Below are positions 20,169 to 31,128 of a stretch of DNA of 64,000 nucleotides, in pieces. Each line of letters opens with the position of its first letter. The stretch's first letter is position 1. This DNA comes from Diplocarpon mali (taxonomy: Eukaryota; Ascomycota; Leotiomycetes; Helotiales; Drepanopezizaceae), in contig JAENRP010000079.1 of assembly GCA_024741835.1 (NCBI GenBank), positions 62,001-126,000 of the forward strand. Direction: 5' to 3'. Both the position numbers and the translations under genes were made by a program. Below the pieces are notes generated by a model. The model was not told the DNA's origin and did not search any database. It saw only the letters and a list, made by a program, of their open reading frames with translations.

Positions 20169-21707
20169 ATGGCGTCGCCTGCAGTATCCACACCCTCGTC
20201 GGCAGGCTCTCCTCCGGCTATTGCTCCAGCCCCTCCAACGCTTGCAAGCCGGAATATCATCGCCGCCAACATGAATGCCTTCTCTCTTCCGCAAGCTGGT
20301 CCGATCATGGGGACGCGCAAGGAATGGATCATTCCACCGCGACCGAAGCCTGGGCGAAAGCCCGCCACTGATACCCCGCCGACGAAGAGAAAGGCCCAGA
20401 ACCGCGCAGCACAACGGGCTTTCAGAGAGCGACGTGCCGCCAGAGTAGGAGAGCTCGAGGAACAACTCGAAGAGGTGAACAACGATCACCAGAGACGAGA
20501 GTCGGACCTGCGGAACAAGATTGGGAAGCTGGAGGCAGACGTCGAGAGGTTCAGTGGGGAGCTACAATCGTGGAGAGTGCGTTGTGACACTTTGGATCGG
20601 ATTGCAGAGTACGAGAGGAAGGAGAAAGAGGCTGCTCTGGCGGAGCTGGCGTACCTTCGGAATGGTTCGCGTACAACAGGAACAGATGCTGTCCCCCTTC
20701 CACCTCGTCACCTCCGACATAATGAGCCAAGAGCCCCTCAACAACAACAATATACCGCGCCCGAACCTGAGTCTAGGCATCTTGGATGTGGAGGCTGTAC
20801 ACCTACGAGCAACTGTGCCTGCGCTGACCAAGCCATGACTATTGCTACCGCTGGCTGTGGTAACTGCGGTCCGGATACGCGTTGCGAGTGCCTGGAGGAG
20901 ACCATTAAGGCCGCGGGTGATATGTCTCGAGAGCTTAAAAGAGTACACTCGCCATCAGAGTCACATGTCGAGAAGCGGCAACGATATTCGCAGCCTTCTA
21001 CGCCGCTAGAAATCGACTTTACCGCACAGTTCTCATCCAAGCCTGTTCAAGCCCAGGACGCTGTCATCCACACCAGTCATCGACCACCTGGAGAGTCATG
21101 TGGTTTTTGTGAGGAGGGCACATATTGCATGTGTGCTGAAGCTGCCGCTGCCGCCAACGCTGCTCACCAAGATCGGGACGATGAGAACAGACTAGCACCT
21201 CTTCTCAACGAAGTTACACCGCCACTTTCAGATAATGATAGCGAAGGCCCTTTGAGAAAGTTACCTTCTCTTCAGCCAAACCACATGCATCGACCATTTG
21301 CCGCTACCGCCCCATCCAACTCTTGTGCGAACGGCCCTGGTACCTGCCAGCAATGTCTGTCAGATCCCAAGTCCGGCCTATTCTGCCGTTCTCTCGCCGC
21401 CGCCCGTGCAGCAGGTACCGATGTCCCTGACGGGTGTTGTGGAGGTAGCAATGGCGGAGGCGGATGCTGCAAGTCTATGCCCGTCGCTACTCCATCTCAG
21501 CCGCCTCCGAGCTTGTCGTGTGCAGACACATACAAGACTCTAGCTACACACAAGAACTTTGATAAGGCCAGCGATGAGCTCGGTACTTGGCTTGGAAGAT
21601 TAAACGCTACTCCCCCGGCCCACCCCGGCCGGGCCCCCATGGAAGTCGAGGCTGCGAGCGTCATGGGTGTGCTGAAGCTGTTCGATCGTCGATTTGGAAG
21701 AGGCTGA
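20169..21707 (+). CDS. hapX: iron-regulatory bZIP factor HapX
   Basis: HapX binds the CCAAT complex and represses iron-consuming pathways in iron starvation; with iron it helps activate vacuolar iron storage. The single-exon frame gives 512 residues. The Hap4-like CCAAT-complex contact is EWIIPPRPKPGRKP (about 52-65). The basic region KRKAQNRAAQRAFRERRAAR (73-92) is followed by a coiled coil (94-140). Cysteine-rich segments that could sense iron-sulphur status lie at about 207-218 (CGGCTPTSNCAC), 230-241 (CGNCGPDTRCEC), 311-322 (CGFCEEGTYCMC), 386-406 and 423-434. The 20169 start (GACATGG) is chosen over the in-frame 20070, whose extension looks untranslated. An inverted SreA-type site lies upstream. 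Confidence 0.96.
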   Translation: MASPAVSTPSSAGSPPAIAPAPPTLASRNIIAANMNAFSLPQAGPIMGTRKEWIIPPRPKPGRKPATDTPPTKRKAQNRAAQRAFRERRAARVGELEEQLEEVNNDHQRRESDLRNKIGKLEADVERFSGELQSWRVRCDTLDRIAEYERKEKEAALAELAYLRNGSRTTGTDAVPLPPRHLRHNEPRAPQQQQYTAPEPESRHLGCGGCTPTSNCACADQAMTIATAGCGNCGPDTRCECLEETIKAAGDMSRELKRVHSPSESHVEKRQRYSQPSTPLEIDFTAQFSSKPVQAQDAVIHTSHRPPGESCGFCEEGTYCMCAEAAAAANAAHQDRDDENRLAPLLNEVTPPLSDNDSEGPLRKLPSLQPNHMHRPFAATAPSNSCANGPGTCQQCLSDPKSGLFCRSLAAARAAGTDVPDGCCGGSNGGGGCCKSMPVATPSQPPPSLSCADTYKTLATHKNFDKASDELGTWLGRLNATPPAHPGRAPMEVEAASVMGVLKLFDRRFGRG

Positions 21708-22348
21708 TACCGTGGCACGACACAATGAGTGTTATTATCTTGCACAAAACACCATTATTGGAATGATCTTGTGGTATCTCCTCATGAACACCCTTCGTGC
21801 TGTCCGTATCTTTTGTACATGTTACGCCAAGCCGTTTTGGGTCCTTTCGATGGAGATCGTAGAAGGGTAAAGTCTCACAATCTTGGCGTTTACGGAGCAA
21901 TTATTTTTGATTGTATATAGAATGGGAGCATATTATATCGGCCTGCCGTAGCAGGCAGCAATGCAAAAGGTATTCGCCTGCAACATCTTGTAAATCCATA
22001 ATGCGATTCGAATGGCTATTTCTCGTCAGGTACAACTTGGAGGCGGGATCATCTCAACCGAATCGGAGAACTGGAGAAGCGGCACGGCCAGGACAGCTTT
22101 GTCTCCGCATCCACCTCCTTGAACGAGCCTCCTCCAGACCCGGATACGAGCGGCTTACCACCCAAGAGGTCTACTACGCGTGACGGCGTGACTCGGCGCT
22201 GTGACATTAGGCGAGATGCGTCCGCCGAATCCCTTTGCCCGCAGACCAGACCAGAAACAATCCCAGAAATGCTAACTGTGGCAATTTGAACCTCGCGACA
22301 ATGACATACATCCGTACACAACGAAAAGCTTCTTGGGACCGGCAAACT
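21708..22348. other. convergent intergenic region
   Basis: This joins the 3' ends of hapX and the low-complexity protein gene. No supported gene. Confidence 0.4.
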
Positions 22349-24442
22349 TCACCTCTGGTCGAACACCCTCTCAATGTTTTCGCACAGGGAGGAAGACAAG
22401 TCCTTGGCCAGCTCGGCAAGTTCCACGGCGCGGATCTGGCGACGACTCTGCGCCTTGGACCCGGCAGGTGACGGCTTCTTCCTCTTCTGACGAGCTGCGG
22501 AGACTCCAGGGCGCGGCAGCTTGACGACGGGATGTGGGATACTGTTCCGAGGGAAAAGTATCGTGTCCAGTATCGTCCTGGATTTCTTGACGATTGGCTC
22601 GGGCGGCAGCGATTTTTCGGAGACGGAATGTCTACTGCGGCTGGCTGATAGGTTGCCTTCCTCGCCTGAGAGTGCAAATGATGTGTCTGAGATTGAGGCA
22701 TGGGGAATCACGATACTCTCCTCGATGTTCCAAGAAAGCTGAGGTTGCCGAGACGCCGCGCGGGGCCGCCTTGGCCGTGAAGGGGTCTCCGATGGGGTAT
22801 TGTGGGAAAGGTCAATCACAGACTGTAGCTTACAGCTCGCAGAGGACGATACCTTCAGTTTCAGCTTTGGAGCTTTGGAGCCATTCCTGTGGCTTGTGGG
22901 CGGCGAGGCTTTATACTGACTTTCAGGTGAGACATAGTACCTCTTGAGTATCCTTTCCTTTGGAGTCTTTGGCTGACTTCCAGTGGACACCTCGACAACG
23001 GAACATCGTTGAATGCTCCGAGTTGATGCGGTCTCTATCGCAGGCTCCGACGAACGGGGCCCAATAGAGACTGAGTTAGTAGAAGATGGGGTCTTCTGAG
23101 GACTTGGTTTGGAAAATCGGCTAGCCGAGCATGGGGTCTGGGCAAAGGGTGAGTGGGGCCTATGGTCATTTGATGGGTCGAAATTCCTCCATGAAGAGGC
23201 CGGACAAGGAGTTCCAGGTATTTCGGGGATCACCGATCTCTCACGCTCGAAGTCATCCATCTCTATAGACTTAAGGAGCTTCGCACTCCGGATGCAATAT
23301 GTTCGTGATAATCTCGCGGGAGTCGTGGCTGTTGAACGTTTGACTGAGGGCTTGAAATCCTCGCCGTCAGAGAGATCGGAAGCTGGTGAGAAAACTGAAG
23401 AATCCTCTGCTTTATGCATGTCGGCAGCCGCCATCTTTTGGTCCCATAATTCAAATGAATCCTCAGATGAGACAGAGCTGTCGTCTTCGTCTTCGCCATT
23501 GTCATCACATTTCGGTAAGTCGTCACCGCTGTCCGATAAATCCAACGCGTGTTTTGGATAGCATAGGACATCTGATATGGGTGCAACTTCAACGGCGCAT
23601 CGTCCTTGAGGAATAGGACTGTTACTGCTGTCTGACAATTTCCTAGCACCGAGTAGCTGCGGATCCTGAGCCTTGTCAGTGGGATCGGGAAATGGAGTAC
23701 GTCTCCTGACAGCATCCATGAATGGCCTTGAGCAATCCCTTAAAAACCTGTGGGTATGCTGTTCCAAAGGGGTTCGGCCTCTGCGAATGGTCTCTTCAGA
23801 TTTCAGGTATTGCATGGTATTGCGGAAAGTCTCCAACACAGTGCTGGCAGCATTAGCACGGCTCGAGGACAGCGCTCATGAGGCGGAACATACCTACTGA
23901 CATTTCTCGTCTCCTCTGACAGGATTCGCTGAATATCAGACATGAGGCGACGTAGATCCTGTTCCCTGACAAGACTCTGGTGTCGACTTTTATCCTTCGC
24001 AACCTGACCGCAGCTCTTTGTTCGGAATTGAGACGGAGACTTCAAGGGTGATCTCCTTGGCCGGAATGCCAGCGCTGGCCTCGAAACCGAGCTGGTCTTT
24101 TTTTCCGATGACTTGGACATCCGGCCACCTTGGGGCGACGAAACTAGGGCGGAGATCCGTCTTTCTTTCGTAACAATCGGGATATGATTTGGATTTACAA
24201 ATTTCAGCCTCTGCTTGGGGCTGTGAACGCAGGTGGAATTTTGAATCCCCCCTAGATATGGTCAGTAAGTGTTCAGGTGAGATCACAGCCGGGAAAATCA
24301 TACAAACTTTTCTGGCAAAGTGCTTTGGTTGACACTGGCAGCTCCTCGGCCTCGGCCTCGGGTCACGGTATTTTTCTTGATTCTTGCGAATGCCACCACT
24401 AACTGTAGGCGAAGTGATGTTTGATCTTCCAGACGAAGCCAT
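22349..24442 (-). CDS. large serine-rich, probably nuclear protein of unknown function
   Basis: Three exons (24442-24304, 24251-23894, 23843-22349) with GTATGA and GTATGT donors join in frame to 663 residues. I recognise no domain. The sequence is rich in Ser, Pro, Lys and Arg. It has an acidic patch (DNGEDEDDSSVSSEDSFE), many S/T-P sites (SPQKTPSSTNS, PKTPKERILKRYYVSP) and basic clusters (AARQKRKKPSPAG) that could be nuclear signals. Short helices occur at each end: LRRLMSDIQRILSEETRN and VELAELAKDLSSSLCENIE. The pattern suggests a phosphorylated chromosomal or cell-cycle scaffold protein, but that is inference. Upstream in-frame ATGs at 24511 and 24472 are alternative starts. Confidence 0.7.
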
Positions 24443-25010
24443 GTTTACCTGACGTCCTTCATGAACATACATCTTGGTCTTAGATAGTGGATGAAGACAA
24501 CAAAAGAGCAATGGGAGTGTCCAAGGAGAATCAACCCGAGAAATATAAAGGAAAAAGAAAATAACCAGAACGCGTACACGTCGCGTCTTGCAGATCTGGT
24601 GTTGAGAGCATTTTGATAGACTCGCTTATCTCCCCTGGATAGGGGCGCCTCCACAAATCGAGGGGCTCGGATATCACAGGGCGAAAAATGAAATATGATC
24701 ACAGTTTTTGCTTTTGCTGGTATCCAGAAATATTTTCATCTGAGAGGCACAGATGGATCAATTCGGTTGCACGTCGAATTCTCCGCTGCCGGCGTTATCT
24801 TGATATTCAGATATAGGATTGCTCTTGCTGATATCTAGATCCATGATCTGTCACTGAGTCAACCTGGCACACGTTTTAGTGGAAGTTGGTGGAATTTCGT
24901 GCTCTAGACCTCAATATCATGTGGCAGAAAGCTGCTTATTTACCCCGGACTTTACTCCAGGTTATTCCGCTCACATGCAAGAGTGTCACTGTCTGATTAT
25001 GTCACATGTT
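24443..25010. other. intergenic region
   Basis: No supported gene. A CTGAGA near 24736 recalls a thiamine-riboswitch core, but the rest of the structure is absent. Confidence 0.4.
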
Positions 25011-25710
25011 TCATGCACCACAAGCCGCAAACGATTCATTTGTGGTGCACACCAAGGCCTTTGGTACCGTTTTTCTCCCCGACTTGGTTCTGGTCAGTGA
25101 AAGTACAAAGAAACACGAACATAACCAGAACTCACCATCCAGTGCAACGAGGAATCTGCTCACACAATTGTAGCAAGCAACCTTCCCCCATGTTAGCAGG
25201 TTCGCGACATGCCTCCGGAGCACTGACCGTAGCGGTGATCTCCACCACCTCTTGGTCCGAGAACAGATTCTTCAACTCTGCAAATGCCTCATCCTTGACG
25301 GTAACATCCCTGGTCATCGCATCCGTGTAATGTGCCACGGCCCACTGCTTCTCGCTCAGCTCCGCTCCGCTCTTCTTGCCCGCCAAATCTCCCTGCTCGA
25401 GCACCTTCATGCCCTCGTCGCTGACCCCGCCCGCCGCAGCCAGCGGCGCGTGGTGAGCCCATTCGTACCACGCCTCGTTGATCACGGCGACTCTGCAGAT
25501 GGCGATCTCGCGGATGTCGTCGCTCAGGCTCGTCCTCGTGCGGATGGCGCCTAAGAAGCTGTTCCAGCCGTCGGCCACGGCGGGGGAGTGCAGCAGCGTC
25601 AGGTCGAGGGCTTGGAGAGGCCGGGGAGATCGCCGTGCGCGCACGCGTTCGACGATTGCGACGCCTTCGGGGCTGGTGATTGTGCTGGGGTCGACGTACG
25701 GTAAGCGCAT
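25011..25710 (-). CDS. carboxymuconolactone decarboxylase/AhpD-like protein
   Basis: The family uses an all-helical AhpD fold. Members decarboxylate gamma-carboxymuconolactone or act as thiol peroxidase partners; most fungal ones are uncharacterised. Visible are MRLPYVDPSTITSPEGVAIV, LLHSPAVADGWNSFLGAIRT, IREIAICRVAVINEAWYEWA and QEVVEITATV, then after an intron (25227-25182) ACYNCVSRFLVALD. The expected helix EICRVAVxNxAWYEW is intact. The catalytic CxxC of AhpD is absent, as in most of this subgroup. An in-frame ATG at 25869 would add 53 Arg/Ser-rich residues resembling a mitochondrial presequence. The 3' end is uncertain: a GTGAGT directly after LVALDG may start a second intron, so the last 40 or so residues may be wrong. 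Confidence 0.75.
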
Positions 25711-25869
25711 TCTGGAGGCTGGGATCGGGTCGACTGTGGGATTTGCTCTGGAAGAGACTTCTTTCTGGGCTGGCTGGCTGGATGTGAAAGTCCGCAAGGG
25801 CGACGGGTTCCGTTGGCTGCCAATCGATTTGCGAAAGGAGATTCTACCTGGATATATGTGGCGATGCAT

Positions 25870-26955
25870 TTGACCGCGTAACAGTGCTGATTCGGGAGCT
25901 GTCCCGGTGTTCGGAATGTGTTCCTAGCTGCAGACGCGGGGTCAGTGGCCTCACCAAACGAGGGGTAAAGGGGTAAATATATTGCCGAGGGCACCGAATT
26001 CGAGTGTGTAAATATACTCAAGCCAAATAATCAGAACTAGCCTGGGCAGATAGACAAAGATTATTCGGACAATGAAGATCGGCCTGGTGCATTGGAATAG
26101 ACCTGATATGTCTTTAAAGCGCTGTTGGCATAAGCAGCTCGTGCTATGAACTCAGTTCAGTGCTCTGAACGGCAGTATTTGTCCCACTCAAATGTACACA
26201 GGAATTACACAGGAATTATGACCTGACAGGAACTGAGATCAAGTGAGGAAATCCATTCGCTTGCGCGCCGAGATATAGCTAGTGACATGAATATTACATT
26301 TGAATACTAAGTGATATTGCGCAGTAGGGTTGTTACTTCCGCTTGTCTCCAGCGAATAGTAAACCTCGAACCTGTCTTGAAATCCTCTTCATGAGCTCAA
26401 CACCACCATATCGACACCTAAACCTGCCTAGTGTTCCTACCTGTTGTGACAAATTATGTTAGCACATCATCACCAACTCCAATACCAAGCCCGAACACCG
26501 TGAGTCCCAACCAGAGCCACCAGTAACCATGAAGTGGACAAGAGTCGGTGCTTTACCGCGACCAGCCATGGCCCCATCTGATCCGGTATAAAATCTCATA
26601 TCCAGTTCTTCTGCCAATCCTGAGGTTGTCCCAAGCTGTCCGCTCTCCGAGTCCTCGACAAAGCAACTTGACAGTAGCTTTGCTTTTCGATGAGTGTCGT
26701 CCCGAGATCATAGACGTGTGATATCGATCAGGTTGCCTGTACAGATCTAACACCTACTTCGTCGTAGCGATCAGTTCAATATCGAGGCAGATGCAAAGCA
26801 GCAGCTTCGCTTGTTCTCCGTCGGGCATGACAGAAGTGCGGAAGGCGGCCTTGGAAATCTGGACACTGCCCATTGAGCCTTTGCAGACTGCGTCGCGCCA
26901 CCGAGAGATAGATCGCGTCTAATACTGGATGACCAGACAAGGAAGTCTCTCACGC
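25870..26955. other. intergenic region of 1.1 kb
   Basis: I see only short frames without domains. This would contain the promoter of the decarboxylase-like gene and the 3' end of the F-box-like gene. Confidence 0.4.
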
Positions 26956-28461
26956 TCAATACCAATCATCTCCTTCTTCGCCCAGCTTGACTCTCTTCGG
27001 GTTCAGACTCTTCAATCTCTGCCCAGGCATCGTAACCCCATTCTGCGCCTCGAAGATTCCCGAAATAGCCCTTTTCCCCATAACTGCGAAGCTATCATAC
27101 GCCTCCCTATCCTCGGCCTCCAGCCCATTGATAGCGCACCACTCGGGGTCAAAAATCGATGTCCCATCGCCAAAGTCACACCACCGCGTTACCACAATCG
27201 CTTGCTTAAACTTGACCACCGGATCCTCTTTGTCCTCCGCCAGTTTCAGCTCAACCAGATACTCAGACGGACACTCTGGACACCGCCTCATCGGCCTGCA
27301 TCTGGAACACAGACTCACTATCGCTTGCGGATTCTTGTATCTCATATGAATCCCAGGTCCTTGCTTCAACTGCTGTTTAAGCGATTGGTGGTTCTCGGGA
27401 ATGTGAGAGAGAGCACATTTGCACACTGGCATCAACTCGCCATCTTTCCAATGTGCACATACACTGAAGTACGGCGTGTAGTCTTCCCTGCTATACAGCA
27501 GATGCCGTACTCCACTGGGCGGTAGTTTGGGCGTGGCAAAAGTTTTGCTAGAGACCCGCATCAATAAATGGCCTTTGTGGATGAAGTAACGGCTCTGGTG
27601 GATCCATCCGCTGTTTGGGTCGACCCATCTTCGTTCCAAATCACTCAGGGGAATTCCGTGGGTGGAAACTCCGTACTTGTGTCCCCTCATGACCAGCTGG
27701 ACAAACGGAAATGCTAAGTCCCATCCTGGAGCGATGCGTGATCGAGGCTGGACGTGCTCGGGTTTGCCGACCATAGGGCAGTGGTACACCCGATTAAGTA
27801 CGTCCTTGCGTTTCAAGGACTCCAGGCCCATCTGGATTCGCTTGTGGTATCTCACGCAGGAGAAACACAACAAGTGGCCTGGAAGTTTCTCATCCTGGGT
27901 TATCAAGAATCGTAGCTTCTCTCTCTCGTTCTCTTCTTTCTCAAGCTCCCTCCAGCACTCGGTCCCTATTCGTGCCATCAATGTCCGCGTAGTAAAGGCC
28001 AGAGCAGCCTTGTCCCCAGGGGATAGAAATGCAGCAACTCTGGCCCAGAGAGGTACATCGAGAGAAGCAATGTCTCGCTCACCAGGCGGCCTCCAGGCTT
28101 GCTGATTGTTCAGAGCCGCCAGAGAGTCTAAGGAGTCGTGAGACTCGTGATGTGCAAGGCCATGGAGTAATTCCGTATTGTCTCTTCTCTCACCCGTCTG
28201 CTCATCGCGATTGTCATCCACAGGCCGGTAGATGGCGCCAAAAGCCAGTGGTTTCTGCACGATAGCTGGGGAAGAGAGTGGTGATGTGGTCTGTGAAGAA
28301 AAGCTTGCATGGGATGAAAATGATGCCTTCAAGGGTTGTGATGGGGGTAGCTTCCGGAGTTGATTCTTTGATTTGGGACTGAATATCCGGGACATCAAGC
28401 CTGGCTTGGGAGATTGAGATTCGGCCATTGTGAATGGGATATCATGAAATGAAGACCACAC
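26956..28461 (-). CDS. F-box-like domain protein
   Basis: This is one uninterrupted frame of 501 residues. An F-box-like segment occupies about 130-172 (SLDVPLWARVAAFLSPGDKA through TECWREL), which in family members recruits Skp1 of SCF ubiquitin ligases. The N-terminal 120 residues are Ser/Pro-rich and probably disordered. The remainder has cysteine pairs (LLCFSCVRYHKR, VCKCALSHIP, SLCSRCRPMRRCPECPSEYL) suggesting a zinc-binding fold, followed by FDPEWCAINGLEAEDREAYD. It ends in a short basic and acidic tail. Met-12 (28428) is an alternative start. The substrate is unknown. Confidence 0.8.
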   Translation of the reverse strand: MWSSFHDIPFTMAESQSPKPGLMSRIFSPKSKNQLRKLPPSQPLKASFSSHASFSSQTTSPLSSPAIVQKPLAFGAIYRPVDDNRDEQTGERRDNTELLHGLAHHESHDSLDSLAALNNQQAWRPPGERDIASLDVPLWARVAAFLSPGDKAALAFTTRTLMARIGTECWRELEKEENEREKLRFLITQDEKLPGHLLCFSCVRYHKRIQMGLESLKRKDVLNRVYHCPMVGKPEHVQPRSRIAPGWDLAFPFVQLVMRGHKYGVSTHGIPLSDLERRWVDPNSGWIHQSRYFIHKGHLLMRVSSKTFATPKLPPSGVRHLLYSREDYTPYFSVCAHWKDGELMPVCKCALSHIPENHQSLKQQLKQGPGIHMRYKNPQAIVSLCSRCRPMRRCPECPSEYLVELKLAEDKEDPVVKFKQAIVVTRWCDFGDGTSIFDPEWCAINGLEAEDREAYDSFAVMGKRAISGIFEAQNGVTMPGQRLKSLNPKRVKLGEEGDDWY

Positions 28462-28902
28462 CCGACTACATATGGTGGTAGTGGAGACTCAAAACTCTCG
28501 AGTCGTGCTGCAGCTACGCAAATGAGATTTCGGTTCCCACCGTAGTGACACAATCGTGACGACAGATGATACTGATGTAGAATGGAAGACGGAGATGGAA
28601 TGGGCCAGTGTGAAGACTACTTCGATATGCACGTGGAGCAGTAATTGCTAACGGACGACGATCTAGATTTTTCTGTTTTGGCTTGGGGTGGGTGGGTCAT
28701 GTTAAAGCTCCGTCGAATTACGTGACGTCCTATACGAGCCAGCGGCCCCTGAGTCGCATATGCTGTGCTGTGATTGGTGGTACTCAGGCGAGGCTAGGTC
28801 TCGTATTTGCTGGTAGCCTTGCGTTGACCGCAATAACAGCTTCATAGTGTACGAACTCGAGATACTCGAGCTACAATGGCCTTGCCGTAGCGTCAGACCC
28901 TC
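28462..28902. promoter_or_regulatory. divergent promoter region (F-box-like gene and MTG1)
   Basis: This is 440 bases between two divergent starts. No gene or clear motif. Confidence 0.4.
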
Positions 28903-30001
28903 ATGGCTCAGTTCATCCCTCGCGCCGTCTTCCCTTCGCAACTCTCCCTCCCGAGATCATATTTCCTCGGCCATCATGCCTCCGGGCTTGCGAAGATGAA
29001 GACGATGCTATCGTCCATTGACCTGGTCATCGAATGTCGCGACTATCGCGTGCCGCTCACCTCGCGAAATCCTCTGTTCGAGCAGTCACTATCTGGCATT
29101 ACGCGGCTTGTCATCTACACCAAGCGGGACCTCGGGAGCAAGGATCGACCGTCGGATAGAAGGGTTTGTGCTTGCCTGCATCCATCAAAGCATTCACAAG
29201 AGGCTGATTGAAGCATTACAGAAAGAAGACATAATCAGACAATGGCACGCCCCGCATACCACGCTCTTCACCGATCACAAGTCGAAGAAAGACATGAAAA
29301 TTGTTCTTGACTTTGCCAAACAGCATGCCTGGCACCGGCAATCTCTTCTCGGTTCTCGAATCCTCGTCGTCGGTATGCCGAATGTTGGCAAATCATCTCT
29401 CCTCAATGCGTTGCGGTCGGCGGGCGTACACAAAGCAAAAGCAGCAATCACAGGGGCGCAACCTGGAATAACGAGGAAGATTGCCAGTGGCGTGAAGATT
29501 GTAGAGCGTGATGAGGAGAAGGGGACCGAGGGCGTGTACCTGGTTGACACTCCGGGTGTGTTTGTGCCGTTTATACCAGATGCAGAGGCTATGATGAAAC
29601 TGGCGCTGGTGGGTAGTGTGAAGGACACGATCATTGCACCCGTGACGCTGTGCGATTATCTGTTGTACCATGTCAACAAGCAAAAGGGTGGAGACACTTG
29701 GTATAGCGATTACTGTACTCCGACAAATGATATTGTGGAGTTGCTGGAAGGCGTGTGTAGAAGGACTGGGAGATTAGGCAAGGGCGGGGTTCCAGATATT
29801 GACGCTGCTGCTCTTTGGATCATACAAAGATGGCGACAAGGGCATCTGGGATCATTCACGCTCGATGATGTTACGGAAGATGGGTTGATCAACAAGATCA
29901 GTGAGGAAGTTGGGTTGAGTGTGAGCCAGGCTAGGAAGCAGGCCAAAGAAGCTCAACGAGCCAGGGGAAAAGCAAGGCATGCGGCTCAGATTACGACGTG
30001 A
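28903..30001 (+). CDS. MTG1: mitochondrial ribosome-assembly GTPase
   Basis: This is a circularly permuted GTPase of the YlqF/MTG1 group, needed to mature the large mitochondrial ribosomal subunit at the inner membrane. Exons 28903-29163 and 29222-30001 join in phase 0 to 346 residues. As expected for the permuted order, G4 (VIYTKRD) comes before G1 (GMPNVGKSSLLNALR) and G3 (VDTPG); a G2-like TGAQPGITRK lies between them. The N-terminus carries MKTMLSSIDLVIECRDYRVP. The C-terminal helical part includes DIDAAALWIIQRWRQGHLGS and a basic tail. The intron (29164-29221) has GTTTGT..CAG borders. Confidence 0.93.
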
Positions 30002-31128
30002 CTCCAGTGATTGGGCAATTGGATATTTCCATGGGGTACTACGGATTGTACCTGCAGCAGATTATACTGGAGGAAAGGCGCCATGACCGAGAGCTAAGTC
30101 GAGCCATGGAGGGCTGATCTGGGGTCACAAACGGCACAAATTCCAGGCTTTCCAAGAGGGGCAAAACACCCATACATGCCTTGGGTACCCAAGTACTGAG
30201 GCGAAGCTCCTGCTGTCCCGCCCAGCCAACCAAACCGTTCTAGTTTGTCCTTTGAAAACTCGGTACACGAGCTCAACATACGTAGACAAGCCGCGGCTAA
30301 TAGGGCATCTTGAATCTAGAACCGACTTCGCGCCCTTGTACATCTACAAGCCTGCGAACTGCCAGCTAGAAACTTTCCGAAAATTGCTTCTTCACACATG
30401 AGGGATCTTGTCATCTGCGATACTACTGGGACTCGGCCAGCTCTTAACATTCCTCTGCCTAGCACTCTCTGCTGCCGCAGTAGCCTACACAGTTCCTAAT
30501 ATTCGGGCCGTGGCAGGTGTGATACTCGCAAAGCCCTCGGGTATGCACGCAGTTGCAGAGAAGCATCTCAGATGTGGCACGAGATCACCATCAAACAGCC
30601 CAAGACGTTTGTTTGGATAGGTAGTCTCGTCCAAGAATTGCGGGCTTGCGATAGCTGCGAACGGGTACAGCACAGTATAGTATAACACAGTAGGCGCAGC
30701 AGCTGCGCAATGGGCAGTGCCGATTTAGCGAGCCAATGAAACGTCGTACCAAGCTCCAGCCGACCTTGTTTATCAACGGCTCTGCAAAGGTTTGTGTACG
30801 TGAGCAACCGGACAAGCACATCGTCTCTGTCATGAGTTGGGGAGAGTTGGTGGCGCATTCATGTCATGATGATCGTCCAGTCCATACACAGTTAGCGCGG
30901 CAGTCTCATTAGTCGTTGTTCGGTCGAGTACTCGTGGATTCACTTTCTCCTGATCTGGCTACGGCGATATTGCGCATCCGTATTATAACTTGCCTCTCTT
31001 CGTTGTTAGACACTTTGGCTCCTCGTACAGTCATAACAATAAGACTCAGCTATACCCCAAAACTACTCTCCATTTCCTCGGCTCGCCATTCACCTTCACA
31101 ACATATTTTCCACCGATCTAGCACAGTC
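30002..31128. other. intergenic region of 1.1 kb
   Basis: No supported gene. The vWA frame is open back to 30916, but the N-terminal extension looks untranslated. Confidence 0.4.

Noticed and set aside
24730..24780. CTGAGA suggesting a thiamine pyrophosphate riboswitch
   Set aside because: The partner P4-P5 sequence and closing stem are absent, and the neighbouring gene has no link to thiamine.
25870..26955. search for further genes or a CRISPR-like array in gene-free stretches
   Set aside because: No regularly spaced identical repeats were seen, and such arrays are not expected in a fungal nuclear genome.
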